DNA from: Dyadobacter sp. SG02
GTDB taxonomy: Bacteria > Bacteroidota > Bacteroidia > Cytophagales > Spirosomataceae
Assembly: GCF_900109045.1 (NCBI RefSeq)
Contig: NZ_FNYL01000004.1
Span: 294,055-358,054, forward strand
Reading direction: 5' to 3'
DNA length: 64,000 bases
In this document: piece after piece, positions 50,876 through 59,306 of the stretch
Position numbering within the stretch: the first letter of the stretch is position 1
Layout of the letters: every line of letters begins with the position of its first letter
Notes under the pieces: generated by a model
What the model was told of the DNA's origin: nothing
Databases searched by the model: none
The model's input: only the letters and a program-made list of their open reading frames with translations
Program-made: the position numbers and the translations under genes

Positions 50876-51007
50876 TTACGTCAATTTGGTAGTGCACCCG
50901 TACTTTTCGCCTCTCATGATATAGTTAATGTAACCGTAATGCAGGCCTGAGAACGTGGCAGCCCCAGTCATCAAAATCGCTTTGATTTCAAGTTCGTCTG
51001 CCGTAAA
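50876..51007 (-). pseudogene. Possible remnant of a protein-coding gene
   Basis: A minus-strand frame of 43 codons from an in-frame stop at 51008-51010 to TAA at 50876-50878. The translation looks protein-like (DELEIKAILMTGAATFSGLH, then YGYINYIMRGEKYGC) but has only an internal ATG that would leave 31 residues. It ends against the hairpin at 50833-50872, as a real gene would. The parent family was not recognised. Confidence 0.3.
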
Positions 51008-51050
51008 TCAAAAAACCCGGAATAGTGATATTATAGCCAAAATAATCCCT

Positions 51051-51058
51051 TACCTTTG
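51051..51058 (+). promoter_or_regulatory. Candidate -7 element of the second esterase-like gene
   Basis: TACCTTTG matches TAnnTTTG, 85 bp before the ATG. A clear -33 TTTG was not found. Confidence 0.45.
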
Positions 51059-51142
51059 TGACCGTTTTGTAATGAACACGTTAACAAAATCAAATCCATC
51101 TCGTTATAGCTTGTAAGACTTTACCTGTATCAGAATTTACCA

Positions 51143-53332
51143 ATGCGTTATAGAATTATTCTTCCGGTAGTGGCAAAAGCATTGCTATTGGTTTGCATCG
51201 TCTCCTCAGCAGCTTTTTCCCAGACCCTCAAAATCACTTCTCCCATATTTCAATCTGTCTATCAACGGGATGCCATAGGACAAAGAGAAATTACGGTATC
51301 TGGTACATTTACTGTCGAGATGGACAAGATCGAAGTCCGGGCAGTGCCTGTTGTTCAAGGACAAGGTCAGGAAACTCCCTGGCGGGATTTGCAGGTTGCT
51401 CCGAAAGGTGGCGTCTTTATGGGTAAAATCACCTTGCTCGGTGGCTGGTATACGCTAGAAGTACGCGGGATCGCCGACGGTAAAGTTGTTGGCCGGGATG
51501 TTCTGGCACGATTCGGTATCGGAGAAGTGTTTATCATCGCAGGCCAATCGAACGCGCAAGGCTTAAAGGAGTACCCATATGGGCCTTCTGCTCAGGACGA
51601 CCGCGTTATATATGTAGATAATTATCAAAATGATGAGGAAGGCGAGTTTAATGACCTTCTGACCGACCCCATCCCTCCCACGTTTTCAAAGGTCACGCAG
51701 AACATGAAGTATATGTCTCCACGTGGTCAGACTGCCTGGTGCTGGGGAATGGTTGGAGATCAACTGGTTCAAAGCCTGAACCTGCCCGTTCTTTTTATCA
51801 ATACGGCATGGGAAGGGACCTCGATCGAAAACTGGTCATACAGTGCACAGGGAATACCCACGCAAAATAAGTATGGAGGTTTCTTCTATAAGACCGGTAT
51901 GCCTTACGCCAACCTGCGTATCGCGGCCAGGAATTATGCCAATCAATATGGTGTAAGGGCTGTTCTCTGGATGCAGGGCGAAGCAGATGCTCTTTTCAAG
52001 ACTACCACGACATTCTATCGCGACAATCTACAATTGATTATTAACCGGCTTTCTACGGATACAGACAAACGTATTACCTGGGTAATAGCCCGGACAAGCC
52101 GAACTTCGCCACAAGACAGCAAAGTGTCCTTCGTCAATCCATCCATTGTTGCCGGACAAAATGCAGTTCTTGCCACCACGTTTAATCCTACATACCCCGG
52201 CCCTGAAACAGACAACCTGGTTCCGGATCGCGGAGATGGTACACACTTCGTGGGTAAAGATAAGGACGACGCCGACGGGACAGTCCGGGCGCTGACGATC
52301 CTTGCCAACGCGTGGGTGCAAACCCTGGATGCGAATTTCTTCTCGACAGTGTCGCCAATTACCTCGGCTGAAATTCCCGCTATCGCTGCGACCTGTGTAA
52401 CACAAAATAATGCTGTTACCATTTCCCTGCCGGCGGGCTATGCTTCTTACGAATGGAGAAGCAGTAAAAGCAAGACGCCCATTGGCATAGGCAGTAGCAT
52501 CACTGTTACCCAGGCAGCAACATACAGCGCCACCGTGCGCGATGCCAAAAGCAACTCCATCCTCACCTCGGTAGTCACCCTCGACCACGATGCAAAACCT
52601 ACCCAGCCCAACATCCTGCAATCAGGCGAGCAACAGGCCTGTGCCGATTCGTCGTTCCGGTTCTCGGTAAATGATGAAGGGTACATCTATAACTGGTTCA
52701 AAGAAAGCGCGACGACGCCCGTGACTTCTGGCGCCATTGCCAGCATTGCGGAAAGCGGAAACTATACTGTAAGGGCGCAGAACATTTTTGGATGTGTTTC
52801 CGAAAACTCACAAGCGTCGAAACTGACGATCCGTGCCAAAATCCCCAAGCCGACCATTGAGCCATCGGGGCCTTTCAGCGTATCGGCGAGCATTCCGGAA
52901 GGTGGCGAAGCAAATGAGGCCTTCATCTGGAGTCGCCCTGGTTCCGAAACCGACACGACCGCTACGTTGATTAAGATCCTGAAATCTGGCGTTTATACAG
53001 CCAAGGCGAAAGTTACCTATACCATCGGCAGCAATAACCTGGTTTGTTACTCGGATACCGCTTCGAGAGAGTTCAAAACCAATGAACAAAACGAGGTCGT
53101 AATTTACCCCAACCCCAGCCAGGGCGCTTACATTTACATCGAGTCGAGGGATAATATCAAAGAAGCGGCATTCGAGCTTTTCGACATCCGCGGAAACCTC
53201 ATCAAATCGACGTCTCCAAAGCTCCTCGACGGCCGGGCACAGATCGATGTGGGCCTTCTGCCGACCGGCAAATACATTCTCCGCGTGACCGGTCAGGGAC
53301 AGAGCCTTACCAAGCAAATTGTGATTAGATAA
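51143..53332 (+). CDS. Secreted SGNH/sialate O-acetylesterase-like protein with T9SS tail
   Basis: A 729-residue paralogue of the preceding gene. The signal peptide (LLLVCIVSSAAFSQ) is followed by an N-terminal domain and an SGNH/SASA hydrolase with FIIAGQSNAQG, RAVLWMQGEAD and GTHFVGKD. Only two or three Ig-like units follow (about 415-620), against six or more in the neighbour. The C-terminus is a type A T9SS domain (VVIYPNPSQGAYIYIES ... LTKQIVIR). The two genes lie in tandem with separate terminators and appear to result from duplication followed by gain or loss of repeats. Substrate unknown. Confidence 0.85.
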   Translation: MRYRIILPVVAKALLLVCIVSSAAFSQTLKITSPIFQSVYQRDAIGQREITVSGTFTVEMDKIEVRAVPVVQGQGQETPWRDLQVAPKGGVFMGKITLLGGWYTLEVRGIADGKVVGRDVLARFGIGEVFIIAGQSNAQGLKEYPYGPSAQDDRVIYVDNYQNDEEGEFNDLLTDPIPPTFSKVTQNMKYMSPRGQTAWCWGMVGDQLVQSLNLPVLFINTAWEGTSIENWSYSAQGIPTQNKYGGFFYKTGMPYANLRIAARNYANQYGVRAVLWMQGEADALFKTTTTFYRDNLQLIINRLSTDTDKRITWVIARTSRTSPQDSKVSFVNPSIVAGQNAVLATTFNPTYPGPETDNLVPDRGDGTHFVGKDKDDADGTVRALTILANAWVQTLDANFFSTVSPITSAEIPAIAATCVTQNNAVTISLPAGYASYEWRSSKSKTPIGIGSSITVTQAATYSATVRDAKSNSILTSVVTLDHDAKPTQPNILQSGEQQACADSSFRFSVNDEGYIYNWFKESATTPVTSGAIASIAESGNYTVRAQNIFGCVSENSQASKLTIRAKIPKPTIEPSGPFSVSASIPEGGEANEAFIWSRPGSETDTTATLIKILKSGVYTAKAKVTYTIGSNNLVCYSDTASREFKTNEQNEVVIYPNPSQGAYIYIESRDNIKEAAFELFDIRGNLIKSTSPKLLDGRAQIDVGLLPTGKYILRVTGQGQSLTKQIVIR

Positions 53333-53350
53333 ACATTCCTTCTTGATAAA

Positions 53351-53390
53351 ATACTAAATAAGCCCCGCCACAACGGGGCTTATTTAGTAT
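53351..53390. terminator. Strong terminator before the nuo operon
   Basis: A perfect 17-bp stem, ATACTAAATAAGCCCCG with CGGGGCTTATTTAGTAT, and a 6-nt loop. The A/T flanks allow function on both strands. Confidence 0.92.
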
Positions 53391-53422
53391 GATACTAATT
53401 AGACAAAAGAAAAAGTAAAGAA

Positions 53423-53454
53423 TTTGATTGATAAATTTGCAAAGCCTAATTTTG
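53423..53454 (+). promoter_or_regulatory. Promoter of the nuo operon
   Basis: TTTG (53423-53426), 20 bp, TAATTTTG (53447-53454): an exact fit to the Bacteroidota TTTG-N19-21-TAnnTTTG consensus. The leader would be about 70 nt. Confidence 0.75.
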
Positions 53455-53529
53455 AGAGACGGGGAGGAATGTAACCCGCTGGCAACAGTTTTCTAGCCAT
53501 TCCTGACCCTCTGTAACCGGATCATTATA

Positions 53530-53904
53530 ATGAAAAACGAATATCTTCCTTCCGATTATTTGCCCATCATTGTGCAATTTCTGCTCGCCGCCGGCTTCAT
53601 TGGTGGCACGATGATTGTCACTCACCTTATCGGTCCGAGCCGTAAAAGCAAAAAGAAAGACGACCCGTTCGAATGTGGTATTGAGTCGGTTGGTGACGCA
53701 AGGACGCCCATTTCGGTGAAGTACTTTTTGGTAGCGATCCTCTTCGTTTTGTTCGATGTAGAGGTTATCTTCATGTATCCCTGGGCGGTTAATTTCAAGG
53801 GGCTGGGAATGTTCGGGTTCGTAGAAATGTTATTGTTCATGGCCCTTTTATTGTCCGGCTTTTATTACGTGATCCGGAAGGGCGTACTGAACTGGGAGGA
53901 ATAG
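53530..53904 (+). CDS. nuoA: NADH-quinone oxidoreductase subunit A
   Basis: A 124-residue inner-membrane subunit of complex I with three hydrophobic segments. The conserved loop DPFECGIESVGDARTPISVKYFLVAILFVLFDVE links segments 1 and 2 and includes the Cys that faces the quinone channel. First gene of the nuo operon, 75 bp after a consensus promoter. Confidence 0.95.
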   Translation: MKNEYLPSDYLPIIVQFLLAAGFIGGTMIVTHLIGPSRKSKKKDDPFECGIESVGDARTPISVKYFLVAILFVLFDVEVIFMYPWAVNFKGLGMFGFVEMLLFMALLLSGFYYVIRKGVLNWEE

Positions 53905-53931
53905 GCTTCGAACATTGAAATACAAAGAATT

Positions 53932-54474
53932 ATGAAAGAAGTAAAGATAGTGGAGGCTCCGCAAGGACATAGCGGATCCGGTTTTTTTGCAACTTCATTC
54001 GACGAAGCGATAGGTCTTGCGCGCAGTTACTCACTCTGGCCATTGCCATTTGCTACTTCATGCTGCGGGATCGAGTTCATGGCTACCATGGGTGCGCATT
54101 ACGATATTTCGCGTTTCGGTTCCGAACGTCCGAGCTTTTCGCCACGTCAGGCCGATTTGCTGATGGTAATGGGGACCATTGCGAAGAAAATGGCTCCGGT
54201 CGTGAAGCAGGTTTACCTTCAGATGGCCGAGCCCCGCTGGGTAATGGCCGTTGGCGCGTGCGCGTCGAGCGGTGGTATCTTTGACACTTACAGCGTTTTG
54301 CAGGGTATCGACCGCATTATACCTGTGGATGTATACGTACCCGGCTGCCCGCCGCGTCCCGAGCAGATCATCGACGGCCTGATGCAGGTCCAGTATCTTG
54401 CACAGAACGAGAAGCTTCGCCGCCGGAATACCGACGAATACCAGGAACTATTGGCATCATATAATATTCAGTAA
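53932..54474 (+). CDS. nuoB: NADH-quinone oxidoreductase subunit B
   Basis: A 180-residue peripheral-arm subunit that holds the terminal [4Fe-4S] cluster N2, the electron donor to quinone. The ligands are visible in PFATSCCGIEFMA (the Cys-Cys pair), GACASSGG and VPGCPPRPEQ. It contacts NuoD and NuoI. Starts 27 bp after nuoA. Confidence 0.97.
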   Translation: MKEVKIVEAPQGHSGSGFFATSFDEAIGLARSYSLWPLPFATSCCGIEFMATMGAHYDISRFGSERPSFSPRQADLLMVMGTIAKKMAPVVKQVYLQMAEPRWVMAVGACASSGGIFDTYSVLQGIDRIIPVDVYVPGCPPRPEQIIDGLMQVQYLAQNEKLRRRNTDEYQELLASYNIQ

Positions 54475-54480
54475 CCCCCT

Positions 54481-54981
54481 ATGCTTACGAACCAGGAGGT
54501 AGCCGAAGGGCTTTTGGAAAAATTCGGGGACCAGGTCTTCAACTTTGAAGAACCTTACGGGCTTTTGACACTCTCAACAACCCGCGAAGAGATTATCCCG
54601 GTAATGGAGTTCCTGAAAGACCATAAAAACTATCAGGTGATATTCCTGACCGATATCACAGGCATTCAGTATCCTGATAATGCTGGCCAGGAATTCGTGG
54701 TGGTTTATCACATGCACAGTTTCGTGCACAACTTCCGCATCCGTATTAAAGTAGCCATTCCCGAAGCGGATATCCACATTCCGACAGCGACGGGCCTGTT
54801 CGCCAGCGCTAACTGGATGGAGCGCGAAACCTACGATTTTTTTGGTATCTTGTTTGACGGGCACCCGAACCTGAAACGCATTCTGAACATCGAGGAAATG
54901 GATTACTTCCCGATGCGTAAGGAATATCCGATGGAGGACGCGACCCGTGAAGATAAAATTGACGCCCTTTTCGGCCGATGA
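54481..54981 (+). CDS. nuoC: NADH-quinone oxidoreductase subunit C
   Basis: A 166-residue 30-kDa-type subunit of the peripheral arm, separate from NuoD as in most bacteria. The family block is SANWMERETYDFFGILFDGHPNLKRIL followed by RKEYPMED. It begins 6 bp after the nuoB stop and is followed at once by nuoD. Confidence 0.94.
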   Translation: MLTNQEVAEGLLEKFGDQVFNFEEPYGLLTLSTTREEIIPVMEFLKDHKNYQVIFLTDITGIQYPDNAGQEFVVVYHMHSFVHNFRIRIKVAIPEADIHIPTATGLFASANWMERETYDFFGILFDGHPNLKRILNIEEMDYFPMRKEYPMEDATREDKIDALFGR

Positions 54982-54999
54982 TCTATATTGAGTAAGAAT

Positions 55000-56226
55000 A
55001 TGGCAGATATTGAATTATTACCGCATAATGTCCCTTCTCATAACGAGTTGCCCGAACTCGTAGAAGAACTGACCACCCTCAACCTCGGCCCGACACACCC
55101 CGCTACCCACGGTATTTTCCAGAACATCCTCAAAATGGATGGTGAAAAAATCGTTTCGGGCGAGCAGACCATCGGTTATATCCACCGGGCGTTCGAGAAA
55201 ATTGCCGAGAGAAGGCCATTTTACCAGATTACTACGCTCACCGACCGCATGAACTATTGTTCCTCCCCGATCAATAACCTGGGATGGCACATGACGGTCG
55301 AGAAGCTTTTGGGCGTCGAAGTTCCCAAGCGCGCGCAGTACATCCGTGTGCTCATGATGGAACTCGCACGCATTACCGACCATATTATATGTAACAGTAT
55401 CCTCGGCGTGGACACCGGGGCATTCACCGGCTTTCTGTACGTAATGCAGAAGCGCGAGGAAGTTTATGAAATCTACGAAGAAGTCTGTGGGGCACGTCTT
55501 ACAACCAATATGGGCCGCCTCGGCGGTATGGAGCGTGATCTTTCGAGCACGGCTATCCGTAAGATCAAAGAGTTCATCAAATCATTCCCGCCGGTATTGA
55601 GAGAGCTTGAAAAGCTGCTCAATCGTAACCGGATTTTCATGGACCGTACCATTAATGTAGGCCCTATTTCAGCCGAAAGAGCATTATCATACGGTTTCAC
55701 CGGACCTAATTTGCGTGCCGCGGGTGTGGACTACGACGTGCGTGTGATGAACCCCTACTCTTCTTACGAGGATTTCGATTTCGAAGTGCCTATCGGAAAG
55801 AGCGGCGATACTTACGACCGCTATATGGTCCGTAACGAAGAAATGTGGCAAAGCCTCAAAATCGTCGAGCAAGCTATCAACAACCTCCCGGAAGGGCCCT
55901 ATTACGCCGATGCTCCCGAATATTACCTGCCTCCTAAGGACGAGGTTTACCGGAATATGGAGGCGCTTATTTACCATTTCAAAATTGTAATGGGCGAAAT
56001 CGACGCACCGGCTGGCGAAGTTTACCATGCTGTGGAAGGAGGAAACGGCGAGCTGGGCTTCTACCTCATCAGCGATGGCGGCAGGGCACCATACCGTCTG
56101 CATTTCCGCAGGCCAAGCTTTATTTATTATCAGGCATACCCTGAAATGTGCAAAGGTTCATCACTGTCGGATGCGATCCTGACGATGAGTAGCCTTAATG
56201 TAATTGCAGGTGAACTGGACGCTTAA
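55000..56226 (+). CDS. nuoD: NADH-quinone oxidoreductase subunit D
   Basis: A 408-residue 49-kDa-type subunit forming the quinone pocket with NuoB. NLGPTHPATHGIFQNILKMDGE carries the conserved His of the quinone site, and DRMNYCSSPINN and the final block ending SLNVIAGELDA fit the family. The ATG at 55000 is preferred over an in-frame TTG at 54988, since the extra four residues are not conserved. It lies 18 bp after nuoC. Confidence 0.96.
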   Translation: MADIELLPHNVPSHNELPELVEELTTLNLGPTHPATHGIFQNILKMDGEKIVSGEQTIGYIHRAFEKIAERRPFYQITTLTDRMNYCSSPINNLGWHMTVEKLLGVEVPKRAQYIRVLMMELARITDHIICNSILGVDTGAFTGFLYVMQKREEVYEIYEEVCGARLTTNMGRLGGMERDLSSTAIRKIKEFIKSFPPVLRELEKLLNRNRIFMDRTINVGPISAERALSYGFTGPNLRAAGVDYDVRVMNPYSSYEDFDFEVPIGKSGDTYDRYMVRNEEMWQSLKIVEQAINNLPEGPYYADAPEYYLPPKDEVYRNMEALIYHFKIVMGEIDAPAGEVYHAVEGGNGELGFYLISDGGRAPYRLHFRRPSFIYYQAYPEMCKGSSLSDAILTMSSLNVIAGELDA

Positions 56227-56250
56227 AGTTTGTTAAAGACCTATTTAGAA

Positions 56251-56748
56251 ATGACCGAATCACCTAATCTGGTTGCGTTCACACCAGAACGACTTGAAAC
56301 AGTAAAAGAAATTATCGCACGTTATCCGGAGGGCCGCCAAAAATCGGCTCTTTTGCCTGTTTTGCACGTTGCCCAGGAGCAATGGGGCTGGCTGAGCAGC
56401 GAAGTAATGGATTATGTGGCCGGTATTCTGAAAATAGAACCCGTGGAGGTTTACGAGGTAGCTACCTTTTATACCATGTACCACCTCGACCCCGTGGGCA
56501 AACACGTGATCGAATATTGCCGTACAGGGCCTTGCTGCTTAATGGGCGGAGAAGATGTGTACGGCCATTTGAAGAAAAAACTGGGCATCGAAGCGGGTGA
56601 AACCACTACCGACGGAAAGTTTACATTGAAAGAAGTAGAATGTCTCGCAGCATGTGGCTGGGGACCGGTTTTCCAGATCCGCGAGCAGTTCTATATGAAC
56701 CTGACCAACGAGAAGGTCGACCAAATCATAGAAGAGTTAAGTAAATAA
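56251..56748 (+). CDS. nuoE: NADH-quinone oxidoreductase subunit E
   Basis: A 165-residue 24-kDa-type subunit with the [2Fe-2S] cluster N1a. The four ligands are in YCRTGPCCLMG (C-x4-C) and CLAACGWGP (C-x3-C). The N-terminal helical part PVLHVAQEQWGWLS precedes the thioredoxin-like domain. The ATG at 56251 is chosen over an in-frame TTG at 56230. Cofactor binding implies electron transfer between FMN in NuoF and the main chain, or a buffer role. Confidence 0.95.
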   Translation: MTESPNLVAFTPERLETVKEIIARYPEGRQKSALLPVLHVAQEQWGWLSSEVMDYVAGILKIEPVEVYEVATFYTMYHLDPVGKHVIEYCRTGPCCLMGGEDVYGHLKKKLGIEAGETTTDGKFTLKEVECLAACGWGPVFQIREQFYMNLTNEKVDQIIEELSK

Positions 56749-56778
56749 GCTTTCAGAAGCTGAAAATATTATCCTCAA

Positions 56779-58119
56779 ATGGCTAGAAAAATTTTAACGG
56801 AGCATATTAATGTCCCCGGTATCGAAACCTTCGATGTTTATCGCAAACAGGGAGGCTATACTGCCGTTGAAAAAGCTATCAAAACCATGACCCCGGAAGA
56901 GGTGGTGGAAGAAGCGAAAAAATCAGGCGTGCGTGGTCGTGGTGGTGCTGGTTTCCCGATGGGAATGAAATGGGGCTTCCTGGCCAAGCCCGAGGGCGTT
57001 CCCCGTTACCTGGTATGTAATGCCGATGAATCGGAACCGGGTACTTTCAAGGACCACCACTTGATGAAATGCATTCCTCACTTGTTGATCGAGGGCATGA
57101 TCATTTCCAGCTTTGCATTGGGTGCCAACAAGTCGTTCATATATGTGCGCGGCGAGCTCATGTACGTGATCCGCATTCTGGAAAAAGCCATTGCGGAAGC
57201 GAAAGCGCAAGGGTTTTTAGGTAAAAATATCCTCGGCTCGGGCTATGACCTTGAACTGGTGGTACAGCCAGGCGGCGGCGCATACATTTGCGGTGAAGAA
57301 ACTGCATTGCTGGAATCTCTGGAAGGAAAAAGAGGTAACCCGAGAAACAAGCCTCCATTCCCTGCGGTAAAAGGCCTTTACCAAAGCCCTACCGTGGTGA
57401 ACAACGTGGAGTCGATCTCCAATATGCCTTGGATCATCAATAATGGCGGTGATGCTTATGCAACCATCGGAATCGGTAGAAGTACCGGTACCAAGCTGAT
57501 TTCCGCATCGGGCCACATTCAAAAACCTGGTGTTTACGAAATAGAGCTGGGTGTGAGCGTGGAAGAGTTTTTGAACTCGGATGAATATTGCGGTGGTATC
57601 CGAAAAGGTCACCATTTGAAAGCATTGGTAGCGGGCGGTTCGTCAGTACCTATTCTTCCTGCAAACCTCATTATGAAAACCGCAGCCGGCGAGGACCGTC
57701 TGATGACGTACGAATCGCTTTCGGATGGTGGTTTTGCAACGGGTACCATGCTCGGATCGGGTGGATTTATCGTGTTTGATGAAACAGCCTGCATTGTTCG
57801 GAATACCTGGAACTTCTCGCGTTTTTACCACCACGAATCATGCGGACAATGCAGCCCGTGCCGCGAAGGAACAGGCTGGATGGAGAAAGTCCTCCACCGC
57901 ATCGAGCACGGTCACGGCAGCATGCACGACATCGATTTGCTCGTAGATATTTCAAAGAAAATAGAAGGTAACACCATTTGTCCGCTCGGGGATGCAGCTG
58001 CCTGGCCGGTAGCCAGTGCGATCCGCCATTTCCGCGACGAATTTGTGTGGCATATCACCAACCCGCAGGAAGCTACGGCCCCGGGCGCGGTTTACATGGG
58101 TGAAATGGCCCTGGTGTAA
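56779..58119 (+). CDS. nuoF: NADH-quinone oxidoreductase subunit F
   Basis: A 446-residue NADH-binding 51-kDa-type subunit. GVRGRGGAGFPMGMKW is the nucleotide/FMN-binding loop, and EPGTFKDHHLM and YICGEETALLESLEG are family signatures. The [4Fe-4S] cluster N3 ligands are in ESCGQCSPCREGTGWM with a distant NTICPLGDAAAWP. It takes the hydride from NADH onto FMN. Confidence 0.97.
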   Translation: MARKILTEHINVPGIETFDVYRKQGGYTAVEKAIKTMTPEEVVEEAKKSGVRGRGGAGFPMGMKWGFLAKPEGVPRYLVCNADESEPGTFKDHHLMKCIPHLLIEGMIISSFALGANKSFIYVRGELMYVIRILEKAIAEAKAQGFLGKNILGSGYDLELVVQPGGGAYICGEETALLESLEGKRGNPRNKPPFPAVKGLYQSPTVVNNVESISNMPWIINNGGDAYATIGIGRSTGTKLISASGHIQKPGVYEIELGVSVEEFLNSDEYCGGIRKGHHLKALVAGGSSVPILPANLIMKTAAGEDRLMTYESLSDGGFATGTMLGSGGFIVFDETACIVRNTWNFSRFYHHESCGQCSPCREGTGWMEKVLHRIEHGHGSMHDIDLLVDISKKIEGNTICPLGDAAAWPVASAIRHFRDEFVWHITNPQEATAPGAVYMGEMALV

Positions 58120-58149
58120 TAGATCTCAGAATATTGTACTTGACTGGAC

Positions 58150-59265
58150 ATGGAAGAAGTTAAACCCCAATTGTTGAAAATTACATTCGATGGCATCGAG
58201 GTCGAAGTAGAACCCGGGACTACCATCATGCAGGCGGCTCGCAAGATTGCCGAGGCAGATGACAGCCAGGGACACCTCGTTCCGCCTGCGATGTGTTACT
58301 ATAAACCGCTTACGGCTTCCGGAGGTAAATGTCGTGCGTGTCTGGTAAAAGTATCGGCTGGTTCTGCCAAAGATCCCCGTCCGATGCCTAAACTGGTCCC
58401 ATCCTGTATCACACAGGTTCAGGATGGAATGGTGGTGGAAAACACGACCAACCAGGCCGTACTCGATACCCGCAAGAGCATTGTAGAATTCCTGCTGATC
58501 AATCACCCGCTCGACTGCCCTATTTGTGACCAGGCCGGTGAATGCCATTTGCAGGATTTTGCATTTGAACACGGTTCGGCGAAAACACGCTACGAGGAAG
58601 AAAGAAGAACTTTCGACAAAATCGACATAGGTCCGTACGTGCAGCTGCACATGACGCGATGCATCCTTTGCTACCGCTGCGTGTACACCGCCGACCAGAT
58701 TACCAACAAACGCGTTCACGGGGTTATGAACCGCGGGGATGCTTCGGAAATCAGTACTTACATCGAAAAAGCGATCGATAATGATTTCTCCGGAAACGTG
58801 ATCGACGTCTGCCCGGTAGGCGCATTGACCGACAAGACATTCCGCTTCAAAAACCGTGTTTGGTTCTCGAAACCGGAAGACGCGCACCGCGACTGCGACA
58901 AATGCTGCGGCAAAACGACCGTTTGGTACCGTGGCGACGAAGTAATCCGCGTGACTGCCCGCAAGAATACCTGGGGCGAGGTAAACGACTTCATTTGCAA
59001 TACCTGCCGTTTTGAGAAAAAACAAACCAGCGACTGGGTATTGGAAGGCCCTACCAAAGTGAAACGCAGCTCGGTAATTTCTGCTAATAAATACCGCAAA
59101 GACCTCGTCGCAAAACCTGACTTTGCATTGAAACTGGCAGCATCGCAGTTCAAAAATATCGACGACTCACGCCCGTATGTGACAGACGAGGATACGATCC
59201 GTCACCAGAGCATCGAGAATAACGATAAGGCCAACCACCGTTCATTGGCGGCCAATAATAATTAA
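58150..59265 (+). CDS. nuoG: NADH-quinone oxidoreductase subunit G, short form
   Basis: A 371-residue 75-kDa-type subunit in the short Bacteroidota form. The N-terminal [2Fe-2S] ferredoxin domain has CYYKPLTASGGKCRACLVKV. The His-Cys cluster region has HPLDCPICDQAGECHLQDF. The following [4Fe-4S] domain has MTRCILCYRCV and DVCPVGAL. The start of a molybdopterin-oxidoreductase-like domain follows (DCDKCCGKTTVWYRGDEV), but the chain ends about 300 or more residues earlier than the E. coli protein, lacking the bulk of that domain. It is a complete gene with stop and a normal gap to nuoH, not a broken one. Confidence 0.92.
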   Translation: MEEVKPQLLKITFDGIEVEVEPGTTIMQAARKIAEADDSQGHLVPPAMCYYKPLTASGGKCRACLVKVSAGSAKDPRPMPKLVPSCITQVQDGMVVENTTNQAVLDTRKSIVEFLLINHPLDCPICDQAGECHLQDFAFEHGSAKTRYEEERRTFDKIDIGPYVQLHMTRCILCYRCVYTADQITNKRVHGVMNRGDASEISTYIEKAIDNDFSGNVIDVCPVGALTDKTFRFKNRVWFSKPEDAHRDCDKCCGKTTVWYRGDEVIRVTARKNTWGEVNDFICNTCRFEKKQTSDWVLEGPTKVKRSSVISANKYRKDLVAKPDFALKLAASQFKNIDDSRPYVTDEDTIRHQSIENNDKANHRSLAANNN

Positions 59266-59306
59266 GAGAATCAGTAGTCAAAGCAGCCGGATAAAATTGC
59301 TTTCAA

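Larger units (their letters stand above)
50775..51142. other. Intergenic region with terminator, possible gene remnant and promoter
   Basis: A 368-bp stretch between the two esterase-like genes. It holds a hairpin (50833-50872), a possible remnant on the minus strand (50876-51007), and a TACCTTTG promoter element (51051-51058) for the downstream gene. Confidence 0.55.

Noticed and set aside
58126..59025. A 299-codon minus-strand frame opposite nuoG
   Set aside because: Antisense shadow of a gene with all expected cluster ligands.
58150..59265. Truncated nuoG as a pseudogene
   Set aside because: A short NuoG is the normal form in many Bacteroidota, and the gene has a proper stop and operon spacing.
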